DNA of 5,281 nt from Deltaproteobacteria bacterium (GTDB lineage Bacteria; Desulfobacterota; Desulfarculia; Adiutricales; Adiutricaceae), in contig JAITLH010000260.1 in NCBI GenBank assembly GCA_031277995.1, forward strand, positions 1 to 5,281, read 5' to 3'. The notes under the pieces are model-generated. The model did not search any database, was not told where the DNA came from, and worked only from the letters and a program-made list of their open reading frames with translations. Shown here one piece after another: positions 1-5,036 of this stretch. Position 1 is the first letter of the stretch. The number at the start of each line of letters is the position of its first letter. Both the position numbers and the translations under genes were made by a program.

Positions 1-36
1 AGGCGATTAGTATCAACGGCCATCGCGAAACGTGAC

Positions 37-85
37 GACAAGTCTTGTCAATAAAAAATCCGGGATAATTTTGTCTGAATTGTCA
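37..85. promoter_or_regulatory. Cluster of TTGTC/GACAA half-sites
   Basis: GACAAG (37-42) and CTTGTC (44-49) form an inverted repeat around one central base. TTGTC recurs at 71-75 and 80-84, and the longer TTGTCAAT occurs twice (45-52 and 80-87), 35 bp apart. Read on the minus strand, two of these are exact TTGACA boxes, but neither has a good -10 element at 16-18 bp. The cluster could be an operator for a gene lying beyond the left edge. The assignment is weak. Confidence 0.2.
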
Positions 86-354
86 ATGAGATTTGAATTA
101 GCGGCCTTTGCCTATTTCAACCAAAGTTTACGTTAACCTAAAATTGCCCAATTATGTCATTTTCGCGACACCAATCAAGTCCGGCGCCCTAAAAAATTTC
201 CAATTTTTCACTAGTTAGCCGATAAATTCGGGAGCGATCCCTTATCGTTTCTTATTTACCCTTAATGGTCCGGTAAGGTTTAACGGCACAAACCTGCCAA
301 ATAAACCACTTAGGTAAACCCAATTAGAAAACGGCCGCCAAAAGAACCAATTTA

Positions 355-380
355 GGGCCGCGAGATCACTCGCGCGGTCC
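355..380 (-). terminator. GC-rich hairpin downstream of the 236-aa gene
   Basis: CGCGAG (359-364) and CTCGCG (369-374) form a perfect 6-bp stem with a 4-base loop, and partial pairing (GG/CC) continues outward. It lies about 70 bases past the stop codon of the minus-strand gene ending at 445. The downstream side on the minus strand is only moderately T-rich (TTGGTTCTTTT begins about 10 bases later), so this is at best a weak intrinsic terminator. Confidence 0.25.
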
Positions 381-444
381 GTTAAAGGGCGTAATTTAGG
401 CATAAACGTGAAAAGGTCTTGAAATTGAGCTTTGGGGTCTCGGT

Positions 445-1155
445 TTAGGCGACGGCGCTAAAGAGATTTCCTATGAGGCTTTGCGTGAAAGGACGGGTAT
501 GGGGACCCGGTTTGGAGCCGGAAACATAGGATTGGTATAGGAGCGATTGGGCGGAGGGGGCGAGAACTTCCGGGGAGGAAGATTGGCCGGGATCGGATTC
601 TTCCGAACCGTCCAGGAGCTTGGAGAAGGCGCCCTTGGCTTGCTCGAGTTTTTGGTAGGCGGTGGGGTTGGCCAACGATGAGTCGGCGGCCGAGGCGAAA
701 AAGGATTCCACGGCCAGCTTAATGGAGTCGGGGTTAGCTTCCCCGTCGGCGGCCACCAAGACTTTGTTCATAAATTCGTTGGCCTTGGCTTGGCCCAGGC
801 TTTCGCCGATACTGGCCGCTTCGGCGACGATTTGTTCCAAGGCGTTTGAGGCGGCCACGGGGTCAAACTTTTTGGACTGGGAGATTTTGTCGTTTAAGCT
901 TTCCCCAAAACGTTCCAGGACGCTTTTGCGTTTTTCGGTAACCAGGGTAGAGTTTGATTCTTCCTGTTCCTGGCCGATGGCCTCGACTTTTTTGATTTCT
1001 TGGTCTTGGAGGGCTTGGATTTCCGAGGCGTTTTGGCTTTCGGTCTCTGGGTTAACGGAGGGGACGGATGACTGGCAACGGTTGGCCATGGCCTTTTGAA
1101 CCAACAGGCCTTGCGAATAGCTTCCCAAAAGTAGATTTAAATTTAACGTTGTCAT
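445..1155 (-). CDS. Hypothetical 236-residue helical protein
   Basis: I do not recognise this protein. The ATG at 1155 is preceded by GGAGG (plus-strand 1161-1165) five bases upstream, which fixes the start well; the stop is TAA at 445-447. The protein has no signal peptide or membrane segment. Residues 1-20 are mildly hydrophobic (NLNLLLG) and 25-75 are polar, rich in E, Q and S. Residues 76-185 look mainly alpha-helical and Ala-rich, and 186-215 are a Ser/Pro/Gly-rich linker. The tail is short and hydrophobic (LIGNLFSAVA). The composition, low in aromatic residues with long amphipathic helices, is that of a soluble structural or secreted protein rather than an enzyme. It stands alone, with a sigma-28-like promoter and a leader hairpin directly upstream, which raises the possibility of a late flagellar or motility-linked role. 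That role rests only on the promoter. The gene itself is likely real, given the ribosome binding site, promoter and length. Confidence 0.75.
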   Translation of the reverse strand: MTTLNLNLLLGSYSQGLLVQKAMANRCQSSVPSVNPETESQNASEIQALQDQEIKKVEAIGQEQEESNSTLVTEKRKSVLERFGESLNDKISQSKKFDPVAASNALEQIVAEAASIGESLGQAKANEFMNKVLVAADGEANPDSIKLAVESFFASAADSSLANPTAYQKLEQAKGAFSKLLDGSEESDPGQSSSPEVLAPSAQSLLYQSYVSGSKPGPHTRPFTQSLIGNLFSAVA

Positions 1156-1174
1156 GGCCGCCTCCGGCGCTTAA

Positions 1175-1204
1175 GAAACCCACCGTTTTTTTTGGGGTGG
1201 TTTC
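1175..1204 (-). promoter_or_regulatory. Leader hairpin upstream of the 236-aa gene
   Basis: GAAACC plus ACC (1175-1184, with C1181 bulged) pairs with GGT plus GGTTTC (1196-1204), giving a 9-bp stem with an A-rich loop when read on the minus strand. The hairpin begins about where the start point predicted from the promoter at 1212-1239 would fall, and ends about 10 bases before the GGAGG ribosome binding site. It may stabilise the 5' end of the mRNA or tune translation. No T-run follows it on the minus strand, so it is not a terminator for that strand. Confidence 0.4.
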
Positions 1205-1211
1205 AATTTTC

Positions 1212-1239
1212 TTATCGGATCAAGGACCTAAGAACTTTA
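1212..1239 (-). promoter_or_regulatory. Sigma-28 (FliA)-like promoter
   Basis: Read on the minus strand, TAAAGTTC (plus-strand 1232-1239) is followed after 12 bases by TCCGATAA (1212-1219). The classical enteric sigma-28 consensus is TAAAGTTT, 11 bases, GCCGATAA. Each box here matches 7 of 8 positions and the spacer is one base longer. The expected start point, near 1204, gives a leader of about 49 bases that contains a hairpin and a GGAGG site before the ATG at 1155. The match and its geometry relative to the gene are seen directly; use by FliA is inference, since no sigma factor or flagellar gene is visible here. Confidence 0.5.
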
Positions 1240-1431
1240 AATTTATTTTTTTAAATTTTTTGGCCCGGCAATCTCATTTACGGGTGGCAAAGGAGCGTTT
1301 AATGGAACGTAATTTCCCAATACCCAACAAATCTGTTTAAATATTTATGTTTTCATATTGACTAAAAATATCCAAAGCCCACTTATAAATTATTTTTATT
1401 TTTTTAAACAAACTCTAACCTATGTGAGTTA

Positions 1432-1463
1432 CCATAAAGGTTGCCCCGACCCAATCTTTATGG
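1432..1463. other. 12-bp stem-loop
   Basis: CCATAAAGGTTG (1432-1443) pairs with CAATCTTTATGG (1452-1463), with eleven Watson-Crick pairs and one G-T, around an 8-base C-rich loop. No T-run follows on either strand, so it is not an obvious terminator. It marks the left edge of the GC-rich island. Confidence 0.5.
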
Positions 1464-1470
1464 ACCCATG

Positions 1471-1530
1471 CCTAGGCGCGATGACCCTAGGCGCGCTGGG
1501 CCCATCTCCCCTGGGCCCACGGCCCATGGG
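1471..1530. repeat. Degenerate 15-bp periodic repeat with nested palindromes
   Basis: CCTAGGCGCG occurs at 1471 and 1486, and CTGGGCCCA at 1496 and 1511: both pairs are exactly 15 bp apart, so the stretch reads as four 15-bp units that drift from CCTAGGCGCG... to CCCACGGCCCATGGG. Nearly every unit contains a palindrome: CCTAGG twice, TGGGCCCA twice, and a perfect 12-bp GGCCCATGGGCC at 1521-1532. The period is a multiple of three, giving a five-residue repeat in the plus-strand frame (LGA, LGP, PMG), but that frame has no ribosome binding site. It may be a protein-binding or hairpin-forming DNA element. Confidence 0.5.
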
Positions 1531-1539
1531 CCGCCTTGG

Positions 1540-1572
1540 CTTGGTTAGGCTTAAAAATTTAAGCCAACTAAG
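1540..1572. other. 15-bp stem-loop with one bulge
   Basis: The core is GGCTTAAA (1548-1555) pairing perfectly with TTTAAGCC (1558-1565) around two bases. With A1547 bulged, the stem continues through CTTGGTT (1540-1546) pairing with AACTAAG (1566-1572), one pair being G-T. Fifteen pairs are unlikely by chance in a spacer. No poly-T tract follows on either strand, which argues against a simple intrinsic terminator and for a structured RNA arm or a remnant of an element end. Confidence 0.5.
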
Positions 1573-1859
1573 GGGCATGGTTTTAAAGGGAGTGGGGGAA
1601 TTATGGGCCCGGCCAGGCGGCTAGCGCGAAGTGGGCCAGGGGCAGTGGCGAGCGCGGATCCGGGGGAGGCCAAAGGGTGGGTACGGGTGAGCGGTTGGAG
1701 GGGAATCAAACAGGGCTAAATATGGTATGAAAATGAGGGGACAAAACTCCGAAATATGAAAAAATAACGAATAAAAGGGCATAAATAAAGACGCGGGGAG
1801 CCAAGGTCAAAAAAATGGGGTTTTAGCGACTCGACGGAACTTGGTTGTGGGCGAAAACA

Positions 1860-1886
1860 TGGCCAAAATGGTGTTTTTTTTGGCCA
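1860..1886 (-). terminator. Candidate weak terminator hairpin downstream of the PH gene
   Basis: TGGCCAAAA (1860-1868) and TTTTGGCCA (1878-1886) form a 9-bp inverted repeat with a 9-base loop, about 100 bases past the stop codon of the minus-strand PH-SHOCT gene. The minus-strand sequence just after it (TGTTTTC) is only slightly T-rich. The motif GGCCAAAAT is also directly repeated at 1861 and 1882. Confidence 0.25.
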
Positions 1887-1925
1887 AAATAAGTTTTTAC
1901 TCAAGGCGGGTTTTGGGTTATCGGT

Positions 1926-1985
1926 TAACCAAGACCTTGTGGACGTTGGGGCGTTTTTGGGCGTAAACGGAAAGCGTCTTGGTTA
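1926..1985 (-). other. 10-bp inverted repeat enclosing the PH-gene stop codon
   Basis: TAACCAAGAC (1926-1935) and GTCTTGGTTA (1976-1985) are perfect complements separated by 40 bases. The TAA stop codon of the PH-SHOCT gene (1983-1985) forms the end of the right arm. The loop contains a smaller CGTTT/AAACG pairing (1952-1956 with 1965-1969). It could form a 3' structure that protects the mRNA. No T-run follows, so it is not a standard terminator. Confidence 0.35.
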
Positions 1986-2732
1986 GGCCCGCTTTTTGGT
2001 ATTGTAGGGCTGGCCTACCGGGGAATGGGCCTTGTTTAGGGGCACGACCGGTTTGGGGGTGATTTTTTCGGTCGAGGGGGTTTTGGAATCGCTTTTGGTC
2101 TCGACCTTGGAGTCGGCTTTGACCTCCGGGGGCTGGCGCGTAAACGTGGGTTTGGAGAGGGGTTCATCCTTGGAGCGGGCTTTGGTTGGGGTTATTGGGG
2201 AGTCGGCCAGGATCTTTTCTTTTTGCGAAAGGAATTCGGCCTCGGTCAGGACGCCTTTGTCTTTGAGGGCGGCCAGGCGCTCCAAGTGGTTTAATAAGGC
2301 CGTGGACTTGGTGCCGTTGGGGAGGGCCTGGGCCGAGTCGCCGATGGCCTCGCACAGGACGTTTGAGACCTCGGAAGCGGATTTTTTGTTGACCGTGTCC
2401 AAGACCACGGTGCCGGCCCCGGTGTCGATGAAGATGGTGCCAAAAAATAGGCCGGTCTTGTAACTGACGCTTTTTATCTTGGCTATGGGAACCTCCAAGT
2501 ATTTAAGGCCATAAATAAGTCCCCTATGGACCAAGACCACCCTGGAGTCGGTTACGGCCATAAGCCACCAGCGGCCGTCGACGTAACCCCTGGTCAGGGC
2601 CAAGACGTCTTCGTTGTCGGTTAAAATGGTCGAAAAAAATTTCAGCTCATTTTTTATGCCAAAGGCCTTTAGGTGCCCAAAGTGGGATTTTTCGACAATG
2701 TAGTCGGGGAGATCGTCGGGATAATAATCCAT
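1983..2732 (-). CDS. Bacterial PH (YokE-like) and SHOCT domain protein
   Basis: Residues about 35-130 read as a bacterial PH domain of the YokE/bPH_3 type: LTDNEDVLALTRGYVDG, MAVTDSRVVLVHRGLIYGL and the IPxxxIxSVSYKTGLFFG-like strand pair are characteristic (here VPIAKIKSVSYKTG). Residues 145-175 (HLERLAALKDKGVLTEAEF) match SHOCT, a short helical oligomerisation module often found at the C-terminal end of such proteins. Residues 178-249 form a Lys/Ser/Pro/Thr-rich, probably disordered tail ending in KKRA. It has no signal peptide or membrane helix, so it is likely cytoplasmic. Bacterial PH domains of this kind have no settled biochemical role. The ATG at 2732 is the only usable start, because an in-frame TAA lies seven codons upstream with no alternative start between. 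There is no Shine-Dalgarno site; TATACT ends three bases before the ATG. The gene is not adjacent to another; an elaborate spacer precedes it. Confidence 0.85.
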   Translation of the reverse strand: MDYYPDDLPDYIVEKSHFGHLKAFGIKNELKFFSTILTDNEDVLALTRGYVDGRWWLMAVTDSRVVLVHRGLIYGLKYLEVPIAKIKSVSYKTGLFFGTIFIDTGAGTVVLDTVNKKSASEVSNVLCEAIGDSAQALPNGTKSTALLNHLERLAALKDKGVLTEAEFLSQKEKILADSPITPTKARSKDEPLSKPTFTRQPPEVKADSKVETKSDSKTPSTEKITPKPVVPLNKAHSPVGQPYNTKKRA

Positions 2733-2734
2733 GG

Positions 2735-2740
2735 AGTATA
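2735..2740 (-). promoter_or_regulatory. TATACT box abutting the PH-gene start
   Basis: On the minus strand TATACT ends two bases before the ATG, where a ribosome binding site would be expected. If it worked as a -10 element the transcript would start at or just inside the start codon (leaderless or nearly so), which would explain the missing Shine-Dalgarno site. No -35 box is visible at 16-18 bp; that interval falls in an A/T-only palindrome. The assignment is weak. Confidence 0.2.
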
Positions 2741-2743
2741 CCC

Positions 2744-2761
2744 AAAAATATTAATATTTTT
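2744..2761. promoter_or_regulatory. 18-bp perfect palindrome, possible operator
   Basis: AAAAATATTAATATTTTT is a perfect palindrome centred between 2752 and 2753, 12 bases upstream of the PH-SHOCT start codon. Being entirely A/T it would make a poor RNA hairpin, and its position suits an operator or a curved upstream element. Such tracts arise more easily by chance in AT-rich DNA, so the functional call is moderate to low. Confidence 0.4.
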
Positions 2762-2771
2762 TAATTTAAGG

Positions 2772-2926
2772 TAAACTTTGGGAGGTTAAAATAACCTCGT
2801 TGGGTCACCTATGATTTTAAGTTTAACTTTAAGGTCACTATAGACAAATTTTAGCTCGTTTTGACCTATGAAATTATTGGCCAAAGGCCGTCAGAGTGGC
2901 CTTAAATTTAAAGCTTGGGAGGTCAC
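2772..2926. repeat. Short direct repeats in the PH-gene leader
   Basis: A 15-bp motif, TAAANNTTGGGAGGT, occurs at 2772-2786 and 2909-2923, differing only at the two N positions. GGTCAC occurs at 2803, 2833 (30 bp apart) and 2921. AAGGCC/GGCCTT (2884-2889 and 2898-2903) make a 6-bp stem with an 8-base loop. Together these recurring words suggest multiple binding sites or an ancient local duplication upstream of the PH-SHOCT gene. No coding frame spans them. Confidence 0.35.
2782..2798. promoter_or_regulatory. 17-bp inverted repeat, possible operator
   Basis: GAGGTTA (2782-2788) and TAACCTC (2792-2798) are perfect complements around AAA. The length and half-site shape resemble a dimeric repressor operator. 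It lies 50 bases upstream of the PH gene and about 20 bases from the 18-bp palindrome. No T-run follows to suggest a terminator. Confidence 0.35.
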
Positions 2927-2970
2927 CCAAAAATTTGGCGAAGGGATTAATCGCGGGAATCCGGAGGCTT

Positions 2971-3054
2971 AAAAAAAACTTCCTCGCGGCATTATACATC
3001 ATCTCGTGAGAATGGAAGAATTTTTCGGTTATGAAATATTTAAAACCGCGAGGA
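2971..3054 (-). terminator. Inverted repeat followed by T8, possible pcm terminator
   Basis: On the minus strand TCCTCGCGG (plus-strand 3046-3054) and CCGCGAGGA (2981-2989) are perfect 9-bp complements. They are followed after two bases by eight T (2971-2978). The order of GC-rich stem then T-run fits a Rho-independent terminator for the minus-strand operon ending at 3185. The 56-base loop is far larger than usual, however, and does not fold tightly. A different reading is that the repeats bracket a promoter, since a TATAAT lies inside the loop. A riboswitch-like fold is also possible. Confidence 0.35.
2991..2996 (-). promoter_or_regulatory. TATAAT box, possible distal promoter of the PH gene
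   Basis: A perfect -10 consensus reads on the minus strand at these positions. At the right distance upstream only TTCTTC/TTCCAT-like sequence is found (about 3013-3020), which is a weak -35. Initiation near 2984 would give a leader of about 250 bases carrying the palindromes and direct repeats in front of the PH-SHOCT gene. The box sits between the arms of the 2981-3054 inverted repeat. Confidence 0.3.
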
Positions 3055-3084
3055 CCCTGGGTTTTCCCGGGAGCCTGGTCGACT

Positions 3085-3102
3085 AGCCGCGGCCGGCTTT
3101 TT
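3085..3102 (+). terminator. Small plus-strand terminator-like hairpin
   Basis: AGCCG (3085-3089), loop CGGC, then CGGCT (3094-3098) running into TTTTT (3098-3102). The stem is short but GC-rich with an immediate T-run. No plus-strand gene is visible to its left, so it either serves an unannotated small transcript from 2733-3080 or is fortuitous. Confidence 0.2.
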
Positions 3103-3162
3103 AGGGCTTTAGGGGTTTAGGAGTCCCGGGGTGTCGGGCGGCTTGACCGCGCCTGCTGATTC

Positions 3163-3184
3163 GGGCCTTAAAACTATCTGGCCC
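3163..3184 (-). other. Hairpin directly after the pcm stop codon
   Basis: GGGCC (3163-3167) and GGCCC (3180-3184) can pair around a 12-base loop; the second arm abuts the TAA stop at 3185-3187. No T-run follows on the minus strand. It is probably a minor 3' structure. Confidence 0.2.
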
Positions 3185-3829
3185 TTAAACCAGCGGCACG
3201 AATCGGCAGGCGCCGAAGATGTCGCGGGTTTGGCTGCCGTCGGGATCTTTGGTGACCAGGACCAGTTTGTGGTTGCCTTCGGGGCCCAGGGGGATAATCA
3301 TGCGGCCGCCCACGGTCAACTGGTTGTATAGGACCTTGGGTAGGGATTCCGAGTAGGCGGCGACCAGGATGGCGTCAAAGGGGGCGAATTCCGGCCAGCC
3401 CAAACGGCCGTTGGCCAGTTTTATGTGGGCGTTGTTTATGCCGATGTCGCTTAGGGTCCTGACGCTTCGATCCCTTAGGGCCGGGATTATCTCGATGGCG
3501 TAGACGGTTTGGCATAGTTTGGCCAGTATGGCCGTCTGGTAACCGCAGCCGGAACCAATCTCCAAAACCCGTTCGGTGGGTTTAAGGTTAAGGAGCTGGG
3601 ACATGGTGGCCACCATGTAGGGCTGGGAGATAAACTGGCCGTGGCCAATGGGTAAGGGCGAGTCCGAGTAGGCTTGCGGCCACATGGCTTGGTCGACGAA
3701 AAGATGCCTGGGGATGGAACCCATTACCTCCAAGACCTTGGGGTCGGTTATGTCGCGGGCCTGAAGCTGATCCCTTACCATGGCCTCGCGCGATAGGGCC
3801 ATGTCGGGCTTGAAACCTAAAAGGGCCAT
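3185..3829 (-). CDS. pcm: Protein-L-isoaspartate O-methyltransferase
   Basis: It transfers a methyl group from S-adenosylmethionine to L-isoaspartyl residues in damaged proteins, starting their repair in the cytoplasm. The 214 residues match the family length of about 205-220. Visible landmarks are MVRDQLQARDI (17-27), IPRHLFVD (39-46), the active-site loop LPIGHGQFISQPYMVA (59-74), SAM motif I VLEIGSGCGYQTAILA (88-103), the acidic residue after motif I in YAIEI (110-114), APFDAILVAAYSESLP (149-164), GGRMIIPLG (174-182) and the typical ending CRFVPLV. Two deviations stand out: the usual GDG..GW reads ANGRLGW (139-145), replacing the conserved Asp by Asn140, and the usual TAA/AAP stretch reads AAYSE. 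The ATG at 3829 lies four bases past the stop of the metallopeptidase gene; AAGGA, eight bases upstream, overlaps that gene's last codons, so the two are probably translationally coupled. An internal Met10 is a less likely start. Confidence 0.95.
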   Translation of the reverse strand: MALLGFKPDMALSREAMVRDQLQARDITDPKVLEVMGSIPRHLFVDQAMWPQAYSDSPLPIGHGQFISQPYMVATMSQLLNLKPTERVLEIGSGCGYQTAILAKLCQTVYAIEIIPALRDRSVRTLSDIGINNAHIKLANGRLGWPEFAPFDAILVAAYSESLPKVLYNQLTVGGRMIIPLGPEGNHKLVLVTKDPDGSQTRDIFGACRFVPLV

Positions 3830-3833
3830 GGGT

Positions 3834-5036
3834 TTAGTCCTTCCCCAAATAGCCTTTGACCGTGCCGTCCCGGTGCTGGCCCTCTGAGATGGGCGAGTAG
3901 ATGTTTAGGTTTTCACCGGCTATTTTCCCGGCCGACGAGCTATATGGGGCATAGGCGCAATCGGATTTTTTGGAGGAGTTTCTTAAGGAGCGATAGTTCA
4001 ACTGGATGAAAGCGTCAAGTTTCATGTCGTTTCTGACAAAATCATAGGGGATAACGTATTTCTCGCCGTTGGAAGATTGGGCTTGGTCGGCCATGGCGTT
4101 TTTACGCTCCTCCTCGGCTTGGGTAAGCTTTTTGTCTAAGCTCGCCAGCAGGTTGGTGATGAAGGCGGTCTTGGCCCCTAGGCCCTTTTCCCCGTTTAGG
4201 GCGGCCATGGGTTTATGTTTCTCCCATAAGGTTTCGGACCTCTCGTTTAGGTATTCGTAAACGTGCTTGGCCATGGACAAATTTACCGGCCGCCCGATGA
4301 AATCGATGGCCTTGGTATACTCGCACGTCATGGGATCGTAGACGGTGCTGGAAAGGGACCGCACGAAAAAATGGTTGCTCACGATTAAGGAGATCAAAAA
4401 GCTTTTGCGGCAAATTTTCTTGGTCTTTAAGTGAAAGCGCCAGATCTCGTAATCGTCGGACTCGGCCAAAAAGGCGGAGGTATCGATGTTGTGTTTGGCC
4501 ATCAGCATGCTGGCCTTGGTTAGGGCCGCTTCGGCCTCATGGGGCTCCGGAGATCCCGAGAGGGCCAGGAGTTTTTTTATCTTGGCCAATAAGGGGTTTT
4601 CCTCAAGCGTTTGGCTTTTTGGCCCAAATTTGCAAGGGGGCGGCCCGTCCCCGGAGACATCGACCGAGGCTTGCCTATACATGGGGTGAATTCGCATTCT
4701 CTCGCAAACGCTTTGGAACATGGGCCCGTGGGGTTTTTCCTCTACCGCGGCCAAGGGGTAGACGTCGGTTACGACCTGGTGGGCGATCTCATGATGCAAA
4801 ATTCCCAAGGCCACGTCCCAGGGGTAATCGAGGATCAGTTTGGAATTGATGCCGATGACCCTGGTTTGCGGGTTCCAATAGCCCCATTGGGTGTTGTTTT
4901 CAAAAACGTCGATGAGGACGTTGGTTTTATTCAAATTCAGCTTGGATATTTCCCATTGGTAATTGCGGGTAAGTTCCCGGACCCAGTTTGACCGAAACTT
5001 GTGCTTTAGTTCCTCGGATCGTTGGTTAAAATCCAT
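3834..5036 (-). CDS. SprT-like metallopeptidase fused to DUF2786
   Basis: Residues 15-120 read as an SprT-like zinc metallopeptidase domain: LGILHHEIAHQVV gives HExxH (His82, Glu83, His86), and HGPMF (His103) supplies the HGxxF/W-type third ligand. Residues 147-186 are a classic DUF2786 (NPLLAKIKKLLALSG, EAEAALTKASMLMAKHNID), followed by a 200-residue mixed helical region with a Lys/Glu/Gln-rich coiled stretch near 300-320. The zinc-ribbon tail of canonical SprT is absent, DUF2786 taking its place. SprT/Spartan relatives include proteases of DNA-protein crosslinks; DUF2786 function is unknown, so the substrate cannot be named. No signal peptide is present. The ATG at 5036 is preceded by AAAAGGAG six bases upstream, and an in-frame TAG seven codons upstream rules out extension. 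A tandem repeat array lies directly upstream and pcm follows after four bases, suggesting a two-gene operon. Confidence 0.9.
   Translation of the reverse strand: MDFNQRSEELKHKFRSNWVRELTRNYQWEISKLNLNKTNVLIDVFENNTQWGYWNPQTRVIGINSKLILDYPWDVALGILHHEIAHQVVTDVYPLAAVEEKPHGPMFQSVCERMRIHPMYRQASVDVSGDGPPPCKFGPKSQTLEENPLLAKIKKLLALSGSPEPHEAEAALTKASMLMAKHNIDTSAFLAESDDYEIWRFHLKTKKICRKSFLISLIVSNHFFVRSLSSTVYDPMTCEYTKAIDFIGRPVNLSMAKHVYEYLNERSETLWEKHKPMAALNGEKGLGAKTAFITNLLASLDKKLTQAEEERKNAMADQAQSSNGEKYVIPYDFVRNDMKLDAFIQLNYRSLRNSSKKSDCAYAPYSSSAGKIAGENLNIYSPISEGQHRDGTVKGYLGKD

Larger units (their letters stand above)
1..444. other. Non-coding left flank, no convincing gene
   Basis: No frame on either strand stays open for a credible length. 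On the plus strand, frame 1 is open from the edge to a TAA at 52-54 (17 codons), which could be the tail of a gene entering from the left. On the minus strand an ATG at 21-23 starts a frame (MAVDTNR) that runs off the edge, with no Shine-Dalgarno site in front. Both are too short to call. The stretch is AT-rich and contains small inverted repeats: GACAAG/CTTGTC at 37-49, AAAAATT/AATTTTT at 192-208, AGGTTT/AAACCT at 276-295 and a GC-rich hairpin at 359-374. It may be a decayed gene remnant, but nothing recognisable remains. Confidence 0.5.
1240..1982. other. Long intergenic region with a structured GC-rich island
   Basis: This is about 740 bases without a credible gene. Positions 1240-1430 are very AT-rich. 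Positions 1432-1710 form a GC-rich island that contains, in order, a 12-bp stem-loop (1432-1463), a 15-bp periodic repeat with nested palindromes (1471-1530), a 15-bp stem-loop with one bulge (1540-1572), and runs of G (1662-1687 and 1700-1703). Positions 1711-1982 are AT-rich again, with inverted repeats at 1861-1885 and 1926-1985. Open frames in the stretch (for example plus-strand 1358-1624 and minus-strand 1716-1904) lack ribosome binding sites and protein-like composition. The density of secondary structure suggests a structured RNA or a DNA-level element; no known RNA family (tRNA, SRP RNA, tmRNA core) is recognisable. Confidence 0.45.

Noticed and set aside
662..1099. Plus-strand 145-codon open frame
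   Set aside because: It lies wholly antisense to the 236-residue gene, has no ribosome binding site and no protein-like domain; it is a by-product of the codon use of the minus-strand gene.
1261..1320. Sigma-54 promoter (GG/GC -24/-12) upstream of the 236-aa gene
   Set aside because: TTGCC and TGGC words are present but not in the TGGCAC-N5-TTGC arrangement on either strand.
1068..1340. Plus-strand 90-codon open frame
   Set aside because: It crosses the promoter and leader of the minus-strand gene, has no ribosome binding site, and its sequence is low-complexity translated AT-rich spacer.
1358..1624. Plus-strand 88-codon open frame over the GC-rich island
   Set aside because: There is no Shine-Dalgarno site, and the composition shifts abruptly from AT-rich to GC-rich halves. 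The apparent LGP/LGA repeat follows from the 15-bp DNA periodicity.
1716..1904. Minus-strand 62-codon open frame
   Set aside because: It is rich in Phe, Pro and Ser from homopolymers, without a ribosome binding site or a recognisable domain.
2032..2463. Plus-strand 143-codon open frame
   Set aside because: It is antisense to the PH-SHOCT gene, whose domains are clear.
3061..3184. tRNA or other standard RNA gene in the GC-rich spacer
   Set aside because: No T-loop (GTTCRA) with matching acceptor and anticodon stems could be assembled on either strand.
4611..4991. Plus-strand 126-codon open frame and shorter overlapping ones
   Set aside because: Antisense to the HExxH-containing metallopeptidase domain, which is a firm assignment.
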